From NCBI RefSeq assembly GCF_030362795.1, contig NZ_JAUCBM010000006.1, positions 1-64,000 on the forward strand: DNA of 64,000 nucleotides. The letters run 5' to 3'. Below are positions 28,560 through 38,093 of the stretch, in pieces (position 1 is the stretch's first letter; every line of letters starts with the position of its first letter). The translations under genes and the position numbers were made by a program. The stretch is from Pseudochrobactrum kiredjianiae. Lineage in GTDB: Bacteria; Pseudomonadota; Alphaproteobacteria; Rhizobiales; Rhizobiaceae. A model generated the notes under the pieces. That model had not been told where the DNA came from. It ran no database searches and saw only the letters and a program-made list of their open reading frames with translations.

Positions 28560-29672
28560 ATGCTGCATCTTTATCGCAAAGCGGAAGCCATAGACTATCT
28601 GAAAACCTTGCAACTTGCCCCACCGGCAGAGCAAAACATCTTCAATCATCCCGATTTCCTGCGCCCTGCACTGGAGCATTTTGCGACAGAGACCTGCGGG
28701 CTGATCGTAACAGATAGAGCCTCACCTGACTTCCTGATGCCCTTTCAGATCACTAGAGCGGGTCTGGGCTTGCGTAAAACGATTTATAGCTGGAGCAATC
28801 TATATGCCACGCAGGGCACGCCGCTCATTAATGCTCATACCCTGCCGCAAACTCTCGAGACCGTGCTCAGTGAACTATTGAGACACGGATTACCGGATAC
28901 GCTGCTTTTGCCCGATATCAATCTTGGCGCTCCTTTTGCACAAGCACTGAATGATCTGGCGCAGCGTAAAAAACTGCCCTTACAGATTATCCGTCAACAG
29001 GCGCGTCCGGTACTCCTGAATGGAACAGATGCTGAAACCTATCTCACCAATGCGATCGGTAAAAACCATCGACGCGAATATCGCAGGCTCTGGCGCCGTC
29101 TGTCTGAGACCGGCAAGTTAGAACATCAAATTGCAACGGACGAGGCTGCGATCATACCGGCGCTTGAAGACTTCCTGACATTAGAGGCCACGGGCTGGAA
29201 AGGTGCTGCCGGTACTGCTTTTCTGACCAGACATCAGGATGCAGAATTTGCCCGTCAGACTCTCCATGCTTTCGCACGCAAAAAGCTTGTGCAGATACAC
29301 ACATTGAAACTCGATGATAAAACCATCGCCAGTCTTGTCGTCTTTATCAGTGGTGATCAGGCATGGACATGGAAAACGACCTATGATGAAACGCTGAAGG
29401 CCTACTCTCCGGGCGTGCTGCTGATGATTGAAGTCCTAAAAAACCATCTGGATAACCCGTCACTGCGCCTCACAGACTCCTGTGCTATTCCCGATCATCC
29501 GGTTATGTCTCGCCTGTTTCATGAGCGCGAGAACTTCGGCACGATCATTCTGGGTCTGACAGAGCAAAGCCAGTCCTCTGTCAATCAGATCATCCGCCAG
29601 CTGAACCGCTATGACCGGTTACGTCTCATGATGCATAAACTCAAAAACCGCCTCAAACCGGCAACTCGTTAA
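28560..29672 (+). CDS. GNAT-fold acyltransferase, CelD/BcsL-like
   Basis: 370 residues with two GNAT-like halves. The second half (about 160-340) fits the Acetyltransf_6 family found in cellulose and exopolysaccharide loci (CelD): NHRREYRRLWRRLSETGKLE, then the central TIASLVVFISGDQAWTWKT strand pair. These enzymes are thought to transfer acyl or aminoacyl groups to surface polysaccharide or its precursors. AAGGA precedes ATG 28560; it is coupled to the flippase gene. Convergent with the EamA gene, 7 bp away. Confidence 0.82.
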   Translation: MLHLYRKAEAIDYLKTLQLAPPAEQNIFNHPDFLRPALEHFATETCGLIVTDRASPDFLMPFQITRAGLGLRKTIYSWSNLYATQGTPLINAHTLPQTLETVLSELLRHGLPDTLLLPDINLGAPFAQALNDLAQRKKLPLQIIRQQARPVLLNGTDAETYLTNAIGKNHRREYRRLWRRLSETGKLEHQIATDEAAIIPALEDFLTLEATGWKGAAGTAFLTRHQDAEFARQTLHAFARKKLVQIHTLKLDDKTIASLVVFISGDQAWTWKTTYDETLKAYSPGVLLMIEVLKNHLDNPSLRLTDSCAIPDHPVMSRLFHERENFGTIILGLTEQSQSSVNQIIRQLNRYDRLRLMMHKLKNRLKPATR

Positions 29673-29679
29673 AAGCCGT

Positions 29680-30531
29680 TCAGCGTGCCTGCACCCGTTG
29701 CCCGAGCCAGACGCTGATCAGCACGATCAGCATACCCGCCATTTGCAAACCATTGAGTTGCTGGTTGAGCAAAGCCCAGCCAAGAATAACGGCAGTCAGC
29801 GGGCTCAGAAAACCAAGAGATGCGGCAACGGAAGGTTCAAGGCGTGCCAGTCCGCGGAACCATAACAGATAGGTCAGCGCACCACCGATCAGGCCGAGAT
29901 AGATAAAACCGAGCCAGTTTGTCAGGGTCAGCACCGGCAAAGCAGGTTCTGACCAGAAAGCTACCGGCACCAGCAATAACCCACCAGCTGTCAGCTGCCA
30001 TGCGGTAAAAGTCAGCGGCGCAACCGGCGGCTGCCAGTAGCGGCTCAGCACTGTACCCGCAGCCATTGAAAATGCCCCCGCCAAGGCGGCCAGAATTCCC
30101 GTCTGATCCAGCACACCATTCGGCTTGAGAACCAGCAAGGCTACACCGACAATCCCTGTGAGCGCCGCAATCACCGCCATAGCACGCAAACGGGTACGCA
30201 GGACTGCACTGGCGAGAAAAACCACGATCAGCGGCTGTACAGCCCCCACAGTGGCAGCAACACCGCCTGGCAACCGGTAAGCGGCGACAAATAACATCGC
30301 CCAGAAGAAAGAGAAGTTCAGGGCACCGAGTATAAAGACCCGCAACCACCAGATTCCCTGCGGTAATTGCCGGACAAGGAGTAACAGCAATAATCCTGCA
30401 GGCAACGCACGCAGCATCGCCACAGTCATCGGATAGTCTGCAGGCAACATCTGTGTGGTTACAATATAGGTGCTGCCCCAGATCGCCGGTGCCAGCGCTG
30501 TCAGCAGCAAATCTGTGCGCATTGATGTCAT
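29680..30531 (-). CDS. EamA/DMT family transporter
   Basis: Inner-membrane exporter of the drug/metabolite transporter superfamily. 283 residues with ten predicted transmembrane helices arranged as two EamA repeats; the N-terminal APAIWGSTYIVTTQML and the second-half ALAGAFSMAAGTVLSRYW are typical. Related proteins export amino acids or metabolites; the substrate is unknown. The divergent LysR regulator at 30654 probably controls it. Confidence 0.9.
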   Translation of the reverse strand: MTSMRTDLLLTALAPAIWGSTYIVTTQMLPADYPMTVAMLRALPAGLLLLLLVRQLPQGIWWLRVFILGALNFSFFWAMLFVAAYRLPGGVAATVGAVQPLIVVFLASAVLRTRLRAMAVIAALTGIVGVALLVLKPNGVLDQTGILAALAGAFSMAAGTVLSRYWQPPVAPLTFTAWQLTAGGLLLVPVAFWSEPALPVLTLTNWLGFIYLGLIGGALTYLLWFRGLARLEPSVAASLGFLSPLTAVILGWALLNQQLNGLQMAGMLIVLISVWLGQRVQAR

Positions 30532-30653
30532 GTCCTGTCTCCGTTCGCTTCATAATGCCGGTACAGGTCAACATAATTGCAAGAATAACAGATGATAATG
30601 CATGATATTTGCGCTAAATTGCCTACTAAAAGTTTATAATAGGATGTCTGTTT

Positions 30654-31541
30654 ATGGATCAGCTCAGTGCATTACGCATGTTTCGCAAGACAGTTGAACT
30701 CGGCAGTTTTGCAGAAACCGCCCGCGCGACCGGATTGACAGCAGCGGCTGTCGGCAAAAGTATCAGCGAGCTCGAAGCGCATCTTAAAGTCAGGCTCTTC
30801 AACCGTACCACCAGACGCATGAGCCTCACTGAGGCAGGCACGTTATATTTTGAGCAAATCACGCCGGTGCTGAACCAGCTTGAAGATGCTGATCGCTCAT
30901 TAACACCGCATCATAATCAGCCATCCGGCCTATTGCGCGTCACCGCACCTCTGACCATGACAATCATCAGCCTGTCACGTTTTATTCCGGAATTTCTGGA
31001 GCGCTATCCTGAAATTACGCTCGATCTCAATCTTGATGACCGGCAGATCGATATTGTGCGCGACGGTTATGATATCGCCATTAAGGGCAGCGATAGTTTG
31101 AAGAACTCAAGCCTTATCAGCCGCAGAGTGAGCGCATTGCATCACGTACTCTGCGCTGCACCGTCTTATTTTGAGGAATATGGCAAACCGCAGAAACCGG
31201 CTGATCTGCGTCATCACAACTGTATCCGCTACAGCCTGTCCGACCATGTCCATGAATGGGAGTTTCGCAAAGGGGAGCGAACAGAGCGTGTGTCGGTCAC
31301 TGGCCGCTATCTCGTTTCGTCAAGCTTAGCTGTCAGAGATGCACTCTGTGCCGGTTTCGGACTGAGCCTGATACCAGTCAGCTATGTGGAACAGGATATT
31401 GCTGCAGGCAGGTTAGCGACAGCACTGGATGACTGGCAACAGATGGAAACCGGTGTCTACGCCTTCTACCCTTCCCGCCAATATCTCGCGCCAAAGGTTA
31501 GAGTCTTTCTGGATTTTTTAAGCGAGAAATTACAGCCTTAG
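30654..31541 (+). CDS. LysR family transcriptional regulator
   Basis: 295 residues: N-terminal winged helix-turn-helix (about 1-60; GSFAETARATGLTAAAVGKS) and a C-terminal substrate-binding domain of the CrgA/AaeR-like group. It lies divergent from the EamA gene with 122 bp between, the usual layout of a LysR regulator and its target. The stop codon TAG is formed by the first bases of a dispersed repeat. Confidence 0.93.
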   Translation: MDQLSALRMFRKTVELGSFAETARATGLTAAAVGKSISELEAHLKVRLFNRTTRRMSLTEAGTLYFEQITPVLNQLEDADRSLTPHHNQPSGLLRVTAPLTMTIISLSRFIPEFLERYPEITLDLNLDDRQIDIVRDGYDIAIKGSDSLKNSSLISRRVSALHHVLCAAPSYFEEYGKPQKPADLRHHNCIRYSLSDHVHEWEFRKGERTERVSVTGRYLVSSSLAVRDALCAGFGLSLIPVSYVEQDIAAGRLATALDDWQQMETGVYAFYPSRQYLAPKVRVFLDFLSEKLQP

Positions 31542-31645
31542 AGCATTTCACAGTCAAGTTGGATAAACTTGACGTCGGGATAATGCGACAAACTAAAGAA
31601 CCTAGAGCGAGCACTGCGATTCAACATAAACGTAAACCGCTCTAG
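31539..31645. repeat. Dispersed palindromic repeat (family B)
   Basis: 107 bp from TTAGAGCATTTCAC to CCGCTCTAG. Two parts: one with GTCAAGTT/AACTTGAC arms, and one beginning CTAGAGCGAGCA and ending in CGCTCTAG. Same overall plan as family A, different inner sequence; a rearranged relative is at 40850. Confidence 0.65.
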
Positions 31646-31668
31646 ATCGCACATGTTGCCAATCTAAT

Positions 31669-32448
31669 TCATTCAACCAACGGCTCGACCGGTCCCCAGC
31701 GCTGCGATGTAAACTTGTTAATATACAGCCCCCAAAGTGCTGTTTTCAGCCGCAAGAAAGGCCGGATAATTTCTCTGACAACCTTCTTCCAGACTGGCAG
31801 GCTTTGATGCTCTTTTGCCCGCTCACCGCTTAATGTGCTTTCAAGACCGGCCTGATCACAGATCACAGGACTAACCTGATAAAGCTTCATTTCCTTGAAG
31901 AAGCCACAAGCCGGTGTGAATAAGAGATGATCCACCGGTGCCGCTGCATCATTCATACGCGCCAACAGCGATGCCGCATATTTTGCAGAAACAATATAAC
32001 CGGCAGATAAAATATTCTGGCTGCGAAGCCTCGCAATTGAATATTGACCCGCAACAACCGTCACAGGTTTATCCGTTAATACCTTACGGCCATGGGTTTC
32101 CAACTTAATCAGATCCGCGTCAGATGGAATCCATGTATCCGATTGAAAGAATTGTTTCGCATTGCCGGAAAATCTCACATCATCTTCAAAAACAGCCGCA
32201 TATTGCTCACCACTTTGAACAATTTGCTCCAGACATTTGCGATGACTAAGAAAACAACCAAGCTCACTACGCGTTAAAGGCTCTTTCCAACCAGGATTAC
32301 GCTTAATGCGAGCCACCTCATCATCATTCAATGTTTTACCGTCAACAGCAGCAACACGTTCAAATGCCAAACCAGCCTTCTCAAACTGCTGGTACATACG
32401 TTGCAAACGATCTTGTGAACGATCCAGATTAATGAGATAGGCTTTCAA
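31669..32448 (-). CDS. Glycosyltransferase family 25 (LPS-type)
   Basis: Predicted sugar transferase for lipopolysaccharide or a similar surface glycan. 259 residues; the family start KAYLINLDRSQDRLQRM and the acidic AVFEDDVRFS segment (about 88-97, DxD-like) are present. The start codon is TTG at 32448, with AGG 7 nt upstream, because the conserved sequence begins at the second codon. It looks AT-richer than its neighbours and lies alone between a repeat and tRNA-Leu, so gene transfer is possible. Confidence 0.88.
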   Translation of the reverse strand: MKAYLINLDRSQDRLQRMYQQFEKAGLAFERVAAVDGKTLNDDEVARIKRNPGWKEPLTRSELGCFLSHRKCLEQIVQSGEQYAAVFEDDVRFSGNAKQFFQSDTWIPSDADLIKLETHGRKVLTDKPVTVVAGQYSIARLRSQNILSAGYIVSAKYAASLLARMNDAAAPVDHLLFTPACGFFKEMKLYQVSPVICDQAGLESTLSGERAKEHQSLPVWKKVVREIIRPFLRLKTALWGLYINKFTSQRWGPVEPLVE

Positions 32449-32567
32449 TTTTTTACCTGCCCTAAAGAATAATATTTATTCACTAAGTGATGTTTTATAC
32501 CGTTCAAGAGGGAATATTCGTCCAACATGAACTGGCAACAAAAAAGCATACAACGGCAAGATAAAAG

Positions 32568-32652
32568 TGGTGCGGGTGGTCGGAATCGAACCGACACTCC
32601 TTTCGGAACTGGATTTTGAATCCAGCGCGTCTACCAGTTCCACCACACCCGC
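32568..32652 (-). tRNA. tRNA-Leu (CAA anticodon)
   Basis: 85 nt on the minus strand. Acceptor GCGGGTG pairs with CACCCGC, followed by A and an encoded CCA. The anticodon loop TTCAAAA closed by CTGGA/TCCAG reads CAA, for UUG codons. A long variable arm (class II) and the GGTTCGATTCC T-arm are visible. Confidence 0.96.
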
Positions 32653-32698
32653 ACATTTGCAGGCACTTCGTTTCGAAGCGCTGCTCTGGTGCGCCGAA

Positions 32699-32726
32699 AT
32701 ATAGTGAGAACCACCCTGCCGTCAAC
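32699..32726 (-). promoter_or_regulatory. Promoter of tRNA-Leu
   Basis: Minus strand GTTGAC, 16-bp spacer, CTATAT, about 45 bp upstream of the tRNA 5' end. Close to the housekeeping consensus. Confidence 0.7.
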
Positions 32727-32935
32727 TGGGAAATCTCATTTGTTCCAATATTATTTCACCAAAATTCATTCAGACATAAAAACGGGCTGAAGAAGGCATC
32801 CGTTTGCACAGCCTCAAACATTGAGAACAATGCCATTGCGCATTGCCCTGCACAGGTTTTCGCTTTACATACGGCAGCAAAATTTCATGTGGCCTACGCC
32901 TGCGCTTTCATTACTGATAACCGACAGAGATCCCC

Positions 32936-33526
32936 ATGCTGCGTAAACTCTATGACTGGACCATTTCCCTTGCAGCCCGCAAATCCGCGGCTGCTTGGCT
33001 GGCCGTCATCGCTTTTCTTGAAAGCTCGGTCTTTCTGATTCCAGCTGACGTTTTATTCGTGCCAATGGGTATCGCCCGTCCGAAAAAAGTCTGGCATTAC
33101 GCAATAATTGCCACTGTCATGTCGGTGCTAGGCGGCATTCTCGGCTGGTATATCGGTCATTACGCCTATGAAACCGTTGCAAAACCGGTGCTGCATTTTT
33201 ACGGCAAGCTCGATACTTTTGAAGCCATGCGCGGCAGCACCAGCGCGGATATGATTCTGCTGCTGCTTATCACGTCCGGCCTGTCTCATCTGCCGCCAAT
33301 GAAGGTTGTCACAATCTTGTCCGGTGCTGCAGGCGTTAATATCTGGCTGTTTATCCTTTCGGCTATTATCACTCGTGGCGCGCGGTTTTTCCTGCTGGCA
33401 TGGCTGCTGCAGCGCTTTGGCGAGCCGATCCGCAACTTCATTGAAAAGCGCCTCGGTTTAATCGCGGCGACCGTTGCTGTTATTTTGATTCTGCTATTTA
33501 TGGTCGTCAAATATCTTCACGCATAA
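32936..33526 (+). CDS. YqaA-type (SNARE-associated/DedA-like) membrane protein
   Basis: 196 residues with about five hydrophobic segments and the N-terminal AFLESSVFLIPADVLFVPMG motif of the YqaA branch of the DedA/VTT superfamily. Members of the superfamily move or flip lipids such as undecaprenyl phosphate; the function of YqaA itself is not known. Followed 84 bp later by the dsbB-like gene, probably co-transcribed. Confidence 0.88.
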   Translation: MLRKLYDWTISLAARKSAAAWLAVIAFLESSVFLIPADVLFVPMGIARPKKVWHYAIIATVMSVLGGILGWYIGHYAYETVAKPVLHFYGKLDTFEAMRGSTSADMILLLLITSGLSHLPPMKVVTILSGAAGVNIWLFILSAIITRGARFFLLAWLLQRFGEPIRNFIEKRLGLIAATVAVILILLFMVVKYLHA

Positions 33527-33610
33527 GAAACCACCAAACCAGCCATGTTTATGCCACATGAACATGGCTGTGCTGATTTCAAACTGATTTTTTCAAGCAA
33601 GGATTTTCCC

Positions 33611-34138
33611 GTGTCTCCAGCCGGTATGTCGTCTCAAATCCGCACGCAACACACATTTGTTTCAGCATTTCTCGCGGTTAGCATGGCTGGTGTCGTTGGA
33701 ACAGCACTGGCATTTCAGTATATTGGCGGTTATCTGCCGTGCAAACTATGCCTTGAAGAACGTATTCCTTATTATATCGGTGTTCCGCTGATGCTCATCA
33801 GCGCCCTTTTGGCTGCGCTCGGCAAGTCGGAAAAACTCACCCGTCTTTTCCTGTTTGTCGCCGGATTGCTGATGGCCTATGGCCTTATTCTTTCCGTCTA
33901 TCATTCAGGCGTGGAATGGAAGTTCTGGGCGGGTCCTGCCGATTGCGCTACAGGCGCTGTTTCCATCACCACCAGCGCAGGCAATCTGCTCGGCGATATG
34001 AATGCCGTGAAACCTGCGGCCTGTGATGTGGCTGCCGGTCGTTTTCTCGGCATTTCCTTTGCCGGTTGGAACGGCGTTGCATCGCTGATTTTGGCCATTA
34101 TCGCTTTTTACGGCGCTTCGCTGAAAACCCGTAAGTAA
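33611..34138 (+). CDS. DsbB family disulfide bond formation protein
   Basis: Membrane protein that reoxidises a DsbA-type thiol oxidase using quinone. 175 residues, four transmembrane helices, first Cys pair CKLC at about 40 and a second pair of Cys in the second periplasmic loop (ADCATGA ... AACDVA). GTG 33611 is chosen: AAGGA lies 7-8 nt upstream. An ATG at 33626 has no ribosome site, and an upstream frame from 33545 is unsupported. Confidence 0.88.
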   Translation: MSPAGMSSQIRTQHTFVSAFLAVSMAGVVGTALAFQYIGGYLPCKLCLEERIPYYIGVPLMLISALLAALGKSEKLTRLFLFVAGLLMAYGLILSVYHSGVEWKFWAGPADCATGAVSITTSAGNLLGDMNAVKPAACDVAAGRFLGISFAGWNGVASLILAIIAFYGASLKTRK

Positions 34139-34166
34139 GACAATAAAAAAGAACCGGAGCTGTTAT

Positions 34167-34724
34167 TTACGGCTCCAGTTCCACATCCCAATACAAATAA
34201 TCCATCCAGCTTTCATGCAAATGGTTTGGCGGAAACCGCCTGCCATTCTTATGCAGATCAAAAACGCTTGGCATATAAGGTTTTTGTCGCGGCCACATTT
34301 GCGCTTTCGCAGGCATCATACCGCCCTTGCGCAAATTACAAGGTGAACAGGCTGCAACCACATTCTCCCATGTCGTCTCCCCGCCACTGCACCGCGGCAC
34401 CACATGATCGAAGGTCAGCTCATGATGGGCACCACAATACTGACATTCAAAGCGATCACGCAGAAATAAATTAAAGCGGGTGAAGGCCGGATAGGTCGGC
34501 GGCGCTATATAGGTTTTCAGGCTGATAACACTTGGCAGCCGCATGGAAAAACTCGGAGAACTGACCTCCGCATCATATTCCGCAACAATATTCACACGGT
34601 TGAGAAATACAGCCTTAATCGCGTCCTGCCACGACCACAGTGACAAAGGATAATAGCTGAGCGGACGAAAATCCGCATTCAGTACCAATGCCGGCAATTT
34701 GCCGGCAATTGCGGCAATATTCAA
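34167..34724 (-). CDS. HNH endonuclease
   Basis: 185-residue HNH nuclease of a conserved alphaproteobacterial group of unknown role. The start ALVLNADFRPLSYYPLSLWS is typical. The zinc/HNH core is CQYCG ... LTFDHVVPRCSGG ... CSPCNLRKG. The start is TTG at 34724, preceded at the ideal 6 nt by a perfect AAGGAGG; a longer frame to TTG 34751 would put this site inside the coding region. Stands alone between dsbB (convergent) and glcB. Confidence 0.88.
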   Translation of the reverse strand: MNIAAIAGKLPALVLNADFRPLSYYPLSLWSWQDAIKAVFLNRVNIVAEYDAEVSSPSFSMRLPSVISLKTYIAPPTYPAFTRFNLFLRDRFECQYCGAHHELTFDHVVPRCSGGETTWENVVAACSPCNLRKGGMMPAKAQMWPRQKPYMPSVFDLHKNGRRFPPNHLHESWMDYLYWDVELEP

Positions 34725-34751
34725 GAAACACCTCCTTTGAACACCCTGCAA

Positions 34752-35248
34752 TCACAGTCAATGCGGTTGCAGGATGCAGCTTCAAGAGAAAGAGGATCAG
34801 TCCGGTTCACCCTGCCCGGTCCCCTGCATGTATTCTGTTGCGTCTCTGCCAGTGGATAAAATGAGGCGCTTCATTCTTCCATATCCTGACAAATGGATCG
34901 GAGCAAACAATGCTTTACCGGTCACAATATGTAAGCAGGACATGTCAGTATTGTGAAGCCAGACTGTTTATCAGTCAATTTCTATTCATGCGCTAAATTG
35001 TGAATCCGGCAATAAAATCAGCCTGCCAATTTCGAAACATTAAAATTGCCCGCCGCAAAATGTGAGGAATGCGGATTGTCCGGCATTTTATACAAATAGT
35101 CGCTTTAATTATTGTCTACAATTATGTAAACACAAATTGACAGCTTTGACAAAACAAAGCCGTAACTGTGCTTGTCCTTTGCTCCGCGTTCAGATTAAGC
35201 TGCAAGGAACAAGCCGGTTGACACCGAAATCAGACAGGGAGCCGAGTG
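34752..35248. other. Upstream region of malate synthase G
   Basis: About 500 bp with no convincing ORF. AT-rich between 34960 and 35160. Contains a candidate operator at 35111-35122 and a TTGACA at about 35137. Confidence 0.45.
35111..35122. promoter_or_regulatory. Candidate GntR/FadR-type operator before glcB
   Basis: ATTGTCTACAAT, a perfect 12-bp palindrome apart from the central CT, resembling TNGTNNNACNA sites of FadR-subfamily regulators such as GlcC. It is about 130 bp upstream of glcB. Based on symmetry and the adjacent gene only. Confidence 0.35.
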
Positions 35249-37432
35249 ATGAGTGGTCGTATTGAACATGCGGGTTTGCAGGTTGATCAGGAACTGAGCA
35301 GTTTTCTTGAAAAAGAAGTCCTGCCGGATACCGGTATTACAGCAGCGAATTTCTGGAACGGCCTCGCCGCTATGGTCAAAGAGCTTGCACCGCGCAACAA
35401 GGCTTTGCTTGCCAAGCGTGATGACCTGCAGGCCAAACTCGATGCATGGTACAAAGCTAACCGCAATTACTCGATGGCCGATTATCAGGCTTATTTGCGC
35501 GAAATCGGCTATCTGCTGCCGGAAGGGGAAGATTTTCAGATATCAACGGCCAATGTTGATACTGAAATTACCAGCCTTGCAGGCCCGCAGCTCGTTGTTC
35601 CGGTGATGAATGCCCGTTATGCCCTGAATGCTGCCAATGCGCGCTGGGGCTCGCTCTATGATGCGCTTTATGGCACCGATGCGATCAGTGAAGACAATGG
35701 CGCAGAAAAAGGCAAAGCCTATAATCCGGTTCGCGGTGAAAAAGTCATCGCCTGGGCTAAAGCATTCCTTGATGAGGCAACACCGCTGACAGAAGGTAGC
35801 TGGAATGAAGTCACCGGTTTCAAAATTGCCGGTGGCCAGCTCGTGCTCTCCCTCAGCAATGGCAAATCCTTCAGCCTGAAAGACAGCCAGAGCTTTGCAG
35901 GCTATCAGGGTGATGCATCTGCCCCTACCCTTATCCTTCTGAAAAACAACGGTCTGCATATCGAAATCCGTTGTGATGCAAGCCATGTTATCGGTAAAAC
36001 TGATCCGGCACATATTGCCGACATCACTCTGGAATCCGCCCTCAGCACCATTGAGGACTGCGAAGATTCTGTTGCTGCCGTTGACGCAGCCGATAAGGTT
36101 CTGGCCTATCGCAATATTCTCGGCCTGTTCAAAGGTACCCTGTCAGAGAGTTTTGACAAGGGGGGCAAAACAGTAACCCGCAAACTCAATGCTGACCGCA
36201 GCTATACCGCACCGGATGGCTCTGCCCTCACCCTGCCTGGCCGCTCAATTCTGCTGATCCGCAATGTCGGTCACCTGATGACCAATCCGGCTATTCTGGA
36301 CAGTAAAGGCAATGAGATTCCGGAAGGTATTCTTGATGCGGCTTTCACCGCTGTTATTGCCCTGCACGATATCGGCACACAGGACGGCACGCTCAAAGGC
36401 ACACATCTCAACTCGCGCACCGGCTCGGTTTATATTGTTAAGCCGAAAATGCATGGTCCGGAAGAAGTTGCTTTTGCCTCTGATGTTTTCGCCCGCGCTG
36501 AAGCATTGGCCGGCTTGAAAACCAATACCCTGAAAATGGGTATTATGGATGAAGAACGCCGTATGACGGTGAACCTCAAAGAAGCCATCCGCGCAGCTAA
36601 AGAACGTGTCTTCTTCATCAATACCGGCTTCCTTGATCGCACCGGTGATGAAATTCATACCTCGATGGAAGCAGGCCCTGTTATCCGTAAAGGCGATATG
36701 AAACAGGCTGCATGGATTGCTGCCTATGAAAACTGGAACGTGGATACCGGCCTTGCCTGCGGCCTGACCGGCCATGCGCAGATCGGTAAAGGCATGTGGG
36801 CAATGCCGGATTTGATGGCGGCAATGCTGGAGCAGAAAATCGCCCATCCGAAAGCCGGTGCCAATACCGCATGGGTGCCTTCACCAACAGCTGCAACACT
36901 TCATGCTACCCATTATCACAAGATCGATGTGGCTGCAGTTCAGAACCAGCTCAAGTCGCGCACAAAAGCCAAGCTTGAAGATATTCTGACGGTTCCTGTC
37001 GCCCGTGATACCAATTGGGCGCCTTCAGACGTACAGGCAGAGATCGATAATAACGCGCAGGGTATTCTGGGCTATGTGGTGCGCTGGATTGATCAGGGCG
37101 TTGGCTGTTCCAAAGTACCGGACATCAACAATGTCGGCCTGATGGAAGATCGCGCAACCCTGCGTATCTCCGCCCAGCATATCGCTAACTGGCTGCATCA
37201 TGGCATTGTCAGCGAAGCGCAGGTGATGGAAACCATGAAACGCATGGCCGCTGTCGTGGATGCCCAGAATGCGGATGATACAGCCTATTTGCCGATGGCA
37301 AAAGACTTCAATGCATCTATCGCATTTCAGGCTGCCTGTGAGCTGGTGTTTAAAGGTCGTGAACAACCAAACGGTTATACCGAGCCGGTACTCCATGCCC
37401 GCCGCTTGCAGTTTAAATCTACACAGAAATAA
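35249..37432 (+). CDS. glcB: Malate synthase G
   Basis: Condenses glyoxylate and acetyl-CoA to malate, in the glyoxylate shunt and glycolate use. 727 residues, the long monomeric G form. Landmarks: [22 protein letters not shown] near the middle, [13 protein letters not shown], the catalytic [18 protein letters not shown] region, and the C-terminal catalytic Asp region [23 protein letters not shown] 35249 is preferred over GTG 35246. No isocitrate lyase gene is nearby. Confidence 0.97.
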   Translation: MSGRIEHAGLQVDQELSSFLEKEVLPDTGITAANFWNGLAAMVKELAPRNKALLAKRDDLQAKLDAWYKANRNYSMADYQAYLREIGYLLPEGEDFQISTANVDTEITSLAGPQLVVPVMNARYALNAANARWGSLYDALYGTDAISEDNGAEKGKAYNPVRGEKVIAWAKAFLDEATPLTEGSWNEVTGFKIAGGQLVLSLSNGKSFSLKDSQSFAGYQGDASAPTLILLKNNGLHIEIRCDASHVIGKTDPAHIADITLESALSTIEDCEDSVAAVDAADKVLAYRNILGLFKGTLSESFDKGGKTVTRKLNADRSYTAPDGSALTLPGRSILLIRNVGHLMTNPAILDSKGNEIPEGILDAAFTAVIALHDIGTQDGTLKGTHLNSRTGSVYIVKPKMHGPEEVAFASDVFARAEALAGLKTNTLKMGIMDEERRMTVNLKEAIRAAKERVFFINTGFLDRTGDEIHTSMEAGPVIRKGDMKQAAWIAAYENWNVDTGLACGLTGHAQIGKGMWAMPDLMAAMLEQKIAHPKAGANTAWVPSPTAATLHATHYHKIDVAAVQNQLKSRTKAKLEDILTVPVARDTNWAPSDVQAEIDNNAQGILGYVVRWIDQGVGCSKVPDINNVGLMEDRATLRISAQHIANWLHHGIVSEAQVMETMKRMAAVVDAQNADDTAYLPMAKDFNASIAFQAACELVFKGREQPNGYTEPVLHARRLQFKSTQK

Positions 37433-37463
37433 ATTCTTGACGCTTTTCATAAGCAGCATAAAA

Positions 37464-37497
37464 GTGGCGGACAAGATTTTCTTATCCGCCATTTTTA
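37464..37497 (+). terminator. Terminator of glcB
   Basis: TGGCGGA ... TCCGCCA stem with a 13-nt A/T-rich loop, then ATTTTTAT. Confidence 0.7.
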
Positions 37498-37511
37498 TAT
37501 GAAAGCAGATC

Positions 37512-38009
37512 ATGCTGACCATACAGCACGCCGACACGACCCATCTGCCTGCAATTCTTGATATTTATAATGATGCAATTGCCAATACGACGGCAGTTTT
37601 TATCAGCCAGCCAGTTGACCTGCAAAACCGTGCAGATTGGCTGCTGTCGCGCCAAAATTCCGGTTTTCCGGTATTAGTGCTGATCGAAGATGATCAGCTT
37701 CTCGGCTATGCCAGCTATGGCGCGTTCCGCGCTTTCGAATGTTATAAACATACGGCAGAATTATCCATCTATATCGCCGGTCATGCCCGCGGCAAAGGTG
37801 CCGGTGACCAATTGATGCGGGCTTTGCTGGAGCACGCCGCCGCCAATAATATTCATGTATTGCTTGGTGCGATTGAAGCGCAGAATACCGCATCTCTGCG
37901 CCTGCATGAAAAGCACGGTTTCACCCAAACAGGACTGCTCCCGCAGGTTGGGCGCAAGTTTGATCGCTGGCTTGATCTGGTGCTGATGCAACGTATTCTC
38001 ACAAAATAA
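37512..38009 (+). CDS. MnaT/PAT-like GNAT N-acetyltransferase
   Basis: 165 residues. Resembles L-amino-acid N-acyltransferases (MnaT, phosphinothricin acetyltransferase group): IYNDAIANTTAVF near the N-terminus, the acetyl-CoA loop HARGKGAGDQLMRALL (about 94-109), and the end VGRKFDRWLDLVLMQ. Such enzymes acetylate methionine sulfone/sulfoximine or similar compounds. Separated from glcB by a terminator, so it probably has its own promoter. Confidence 0.88.
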   Translation: MLTIQHADTTHLPAILDIYNDAIANTTAVFISQPVDLQNRADWLLSRQNSGFPVLVLIEDDQLLGYASYGAFRAFECYKHTAELSIYIAGHARGKGAGDQLMRALLEHAAANNIHVLLGAIEAQNTASLRLHEKHGFTQTGLLPQVGRKFDRWLDLVLMQRILTK

Positions 38010-38040
38010 GCGGCTACTATATAGGTACAAATCACTTGAT

Positions 38041-38082
38041 TTTAGAATTATTCTAAATTAATCAGTTTAGAGTAATTCTAAA
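38041..38082. promoter_or_regulatory. Two Irr-box (ICE) palindromes in the mbfA promoter
   Basis: TTTAGAATTATTCTAAA (38041-38057) is a perfect palindrome, and TTTAGAGTAATTCTAAA (38066-38082) has one mismatch. Both fit the iron-control-element pattern bound by Irr in Rhizobiales. The first box fills a 17-bp space after CTTGAT (38035-38040), a possible -35, and the second abuts the ribosome site. Repression by Irr at low iron is the expected effect. Confidence 0.8.
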
Positions 38083-38093
38083 AAGGAACACGC

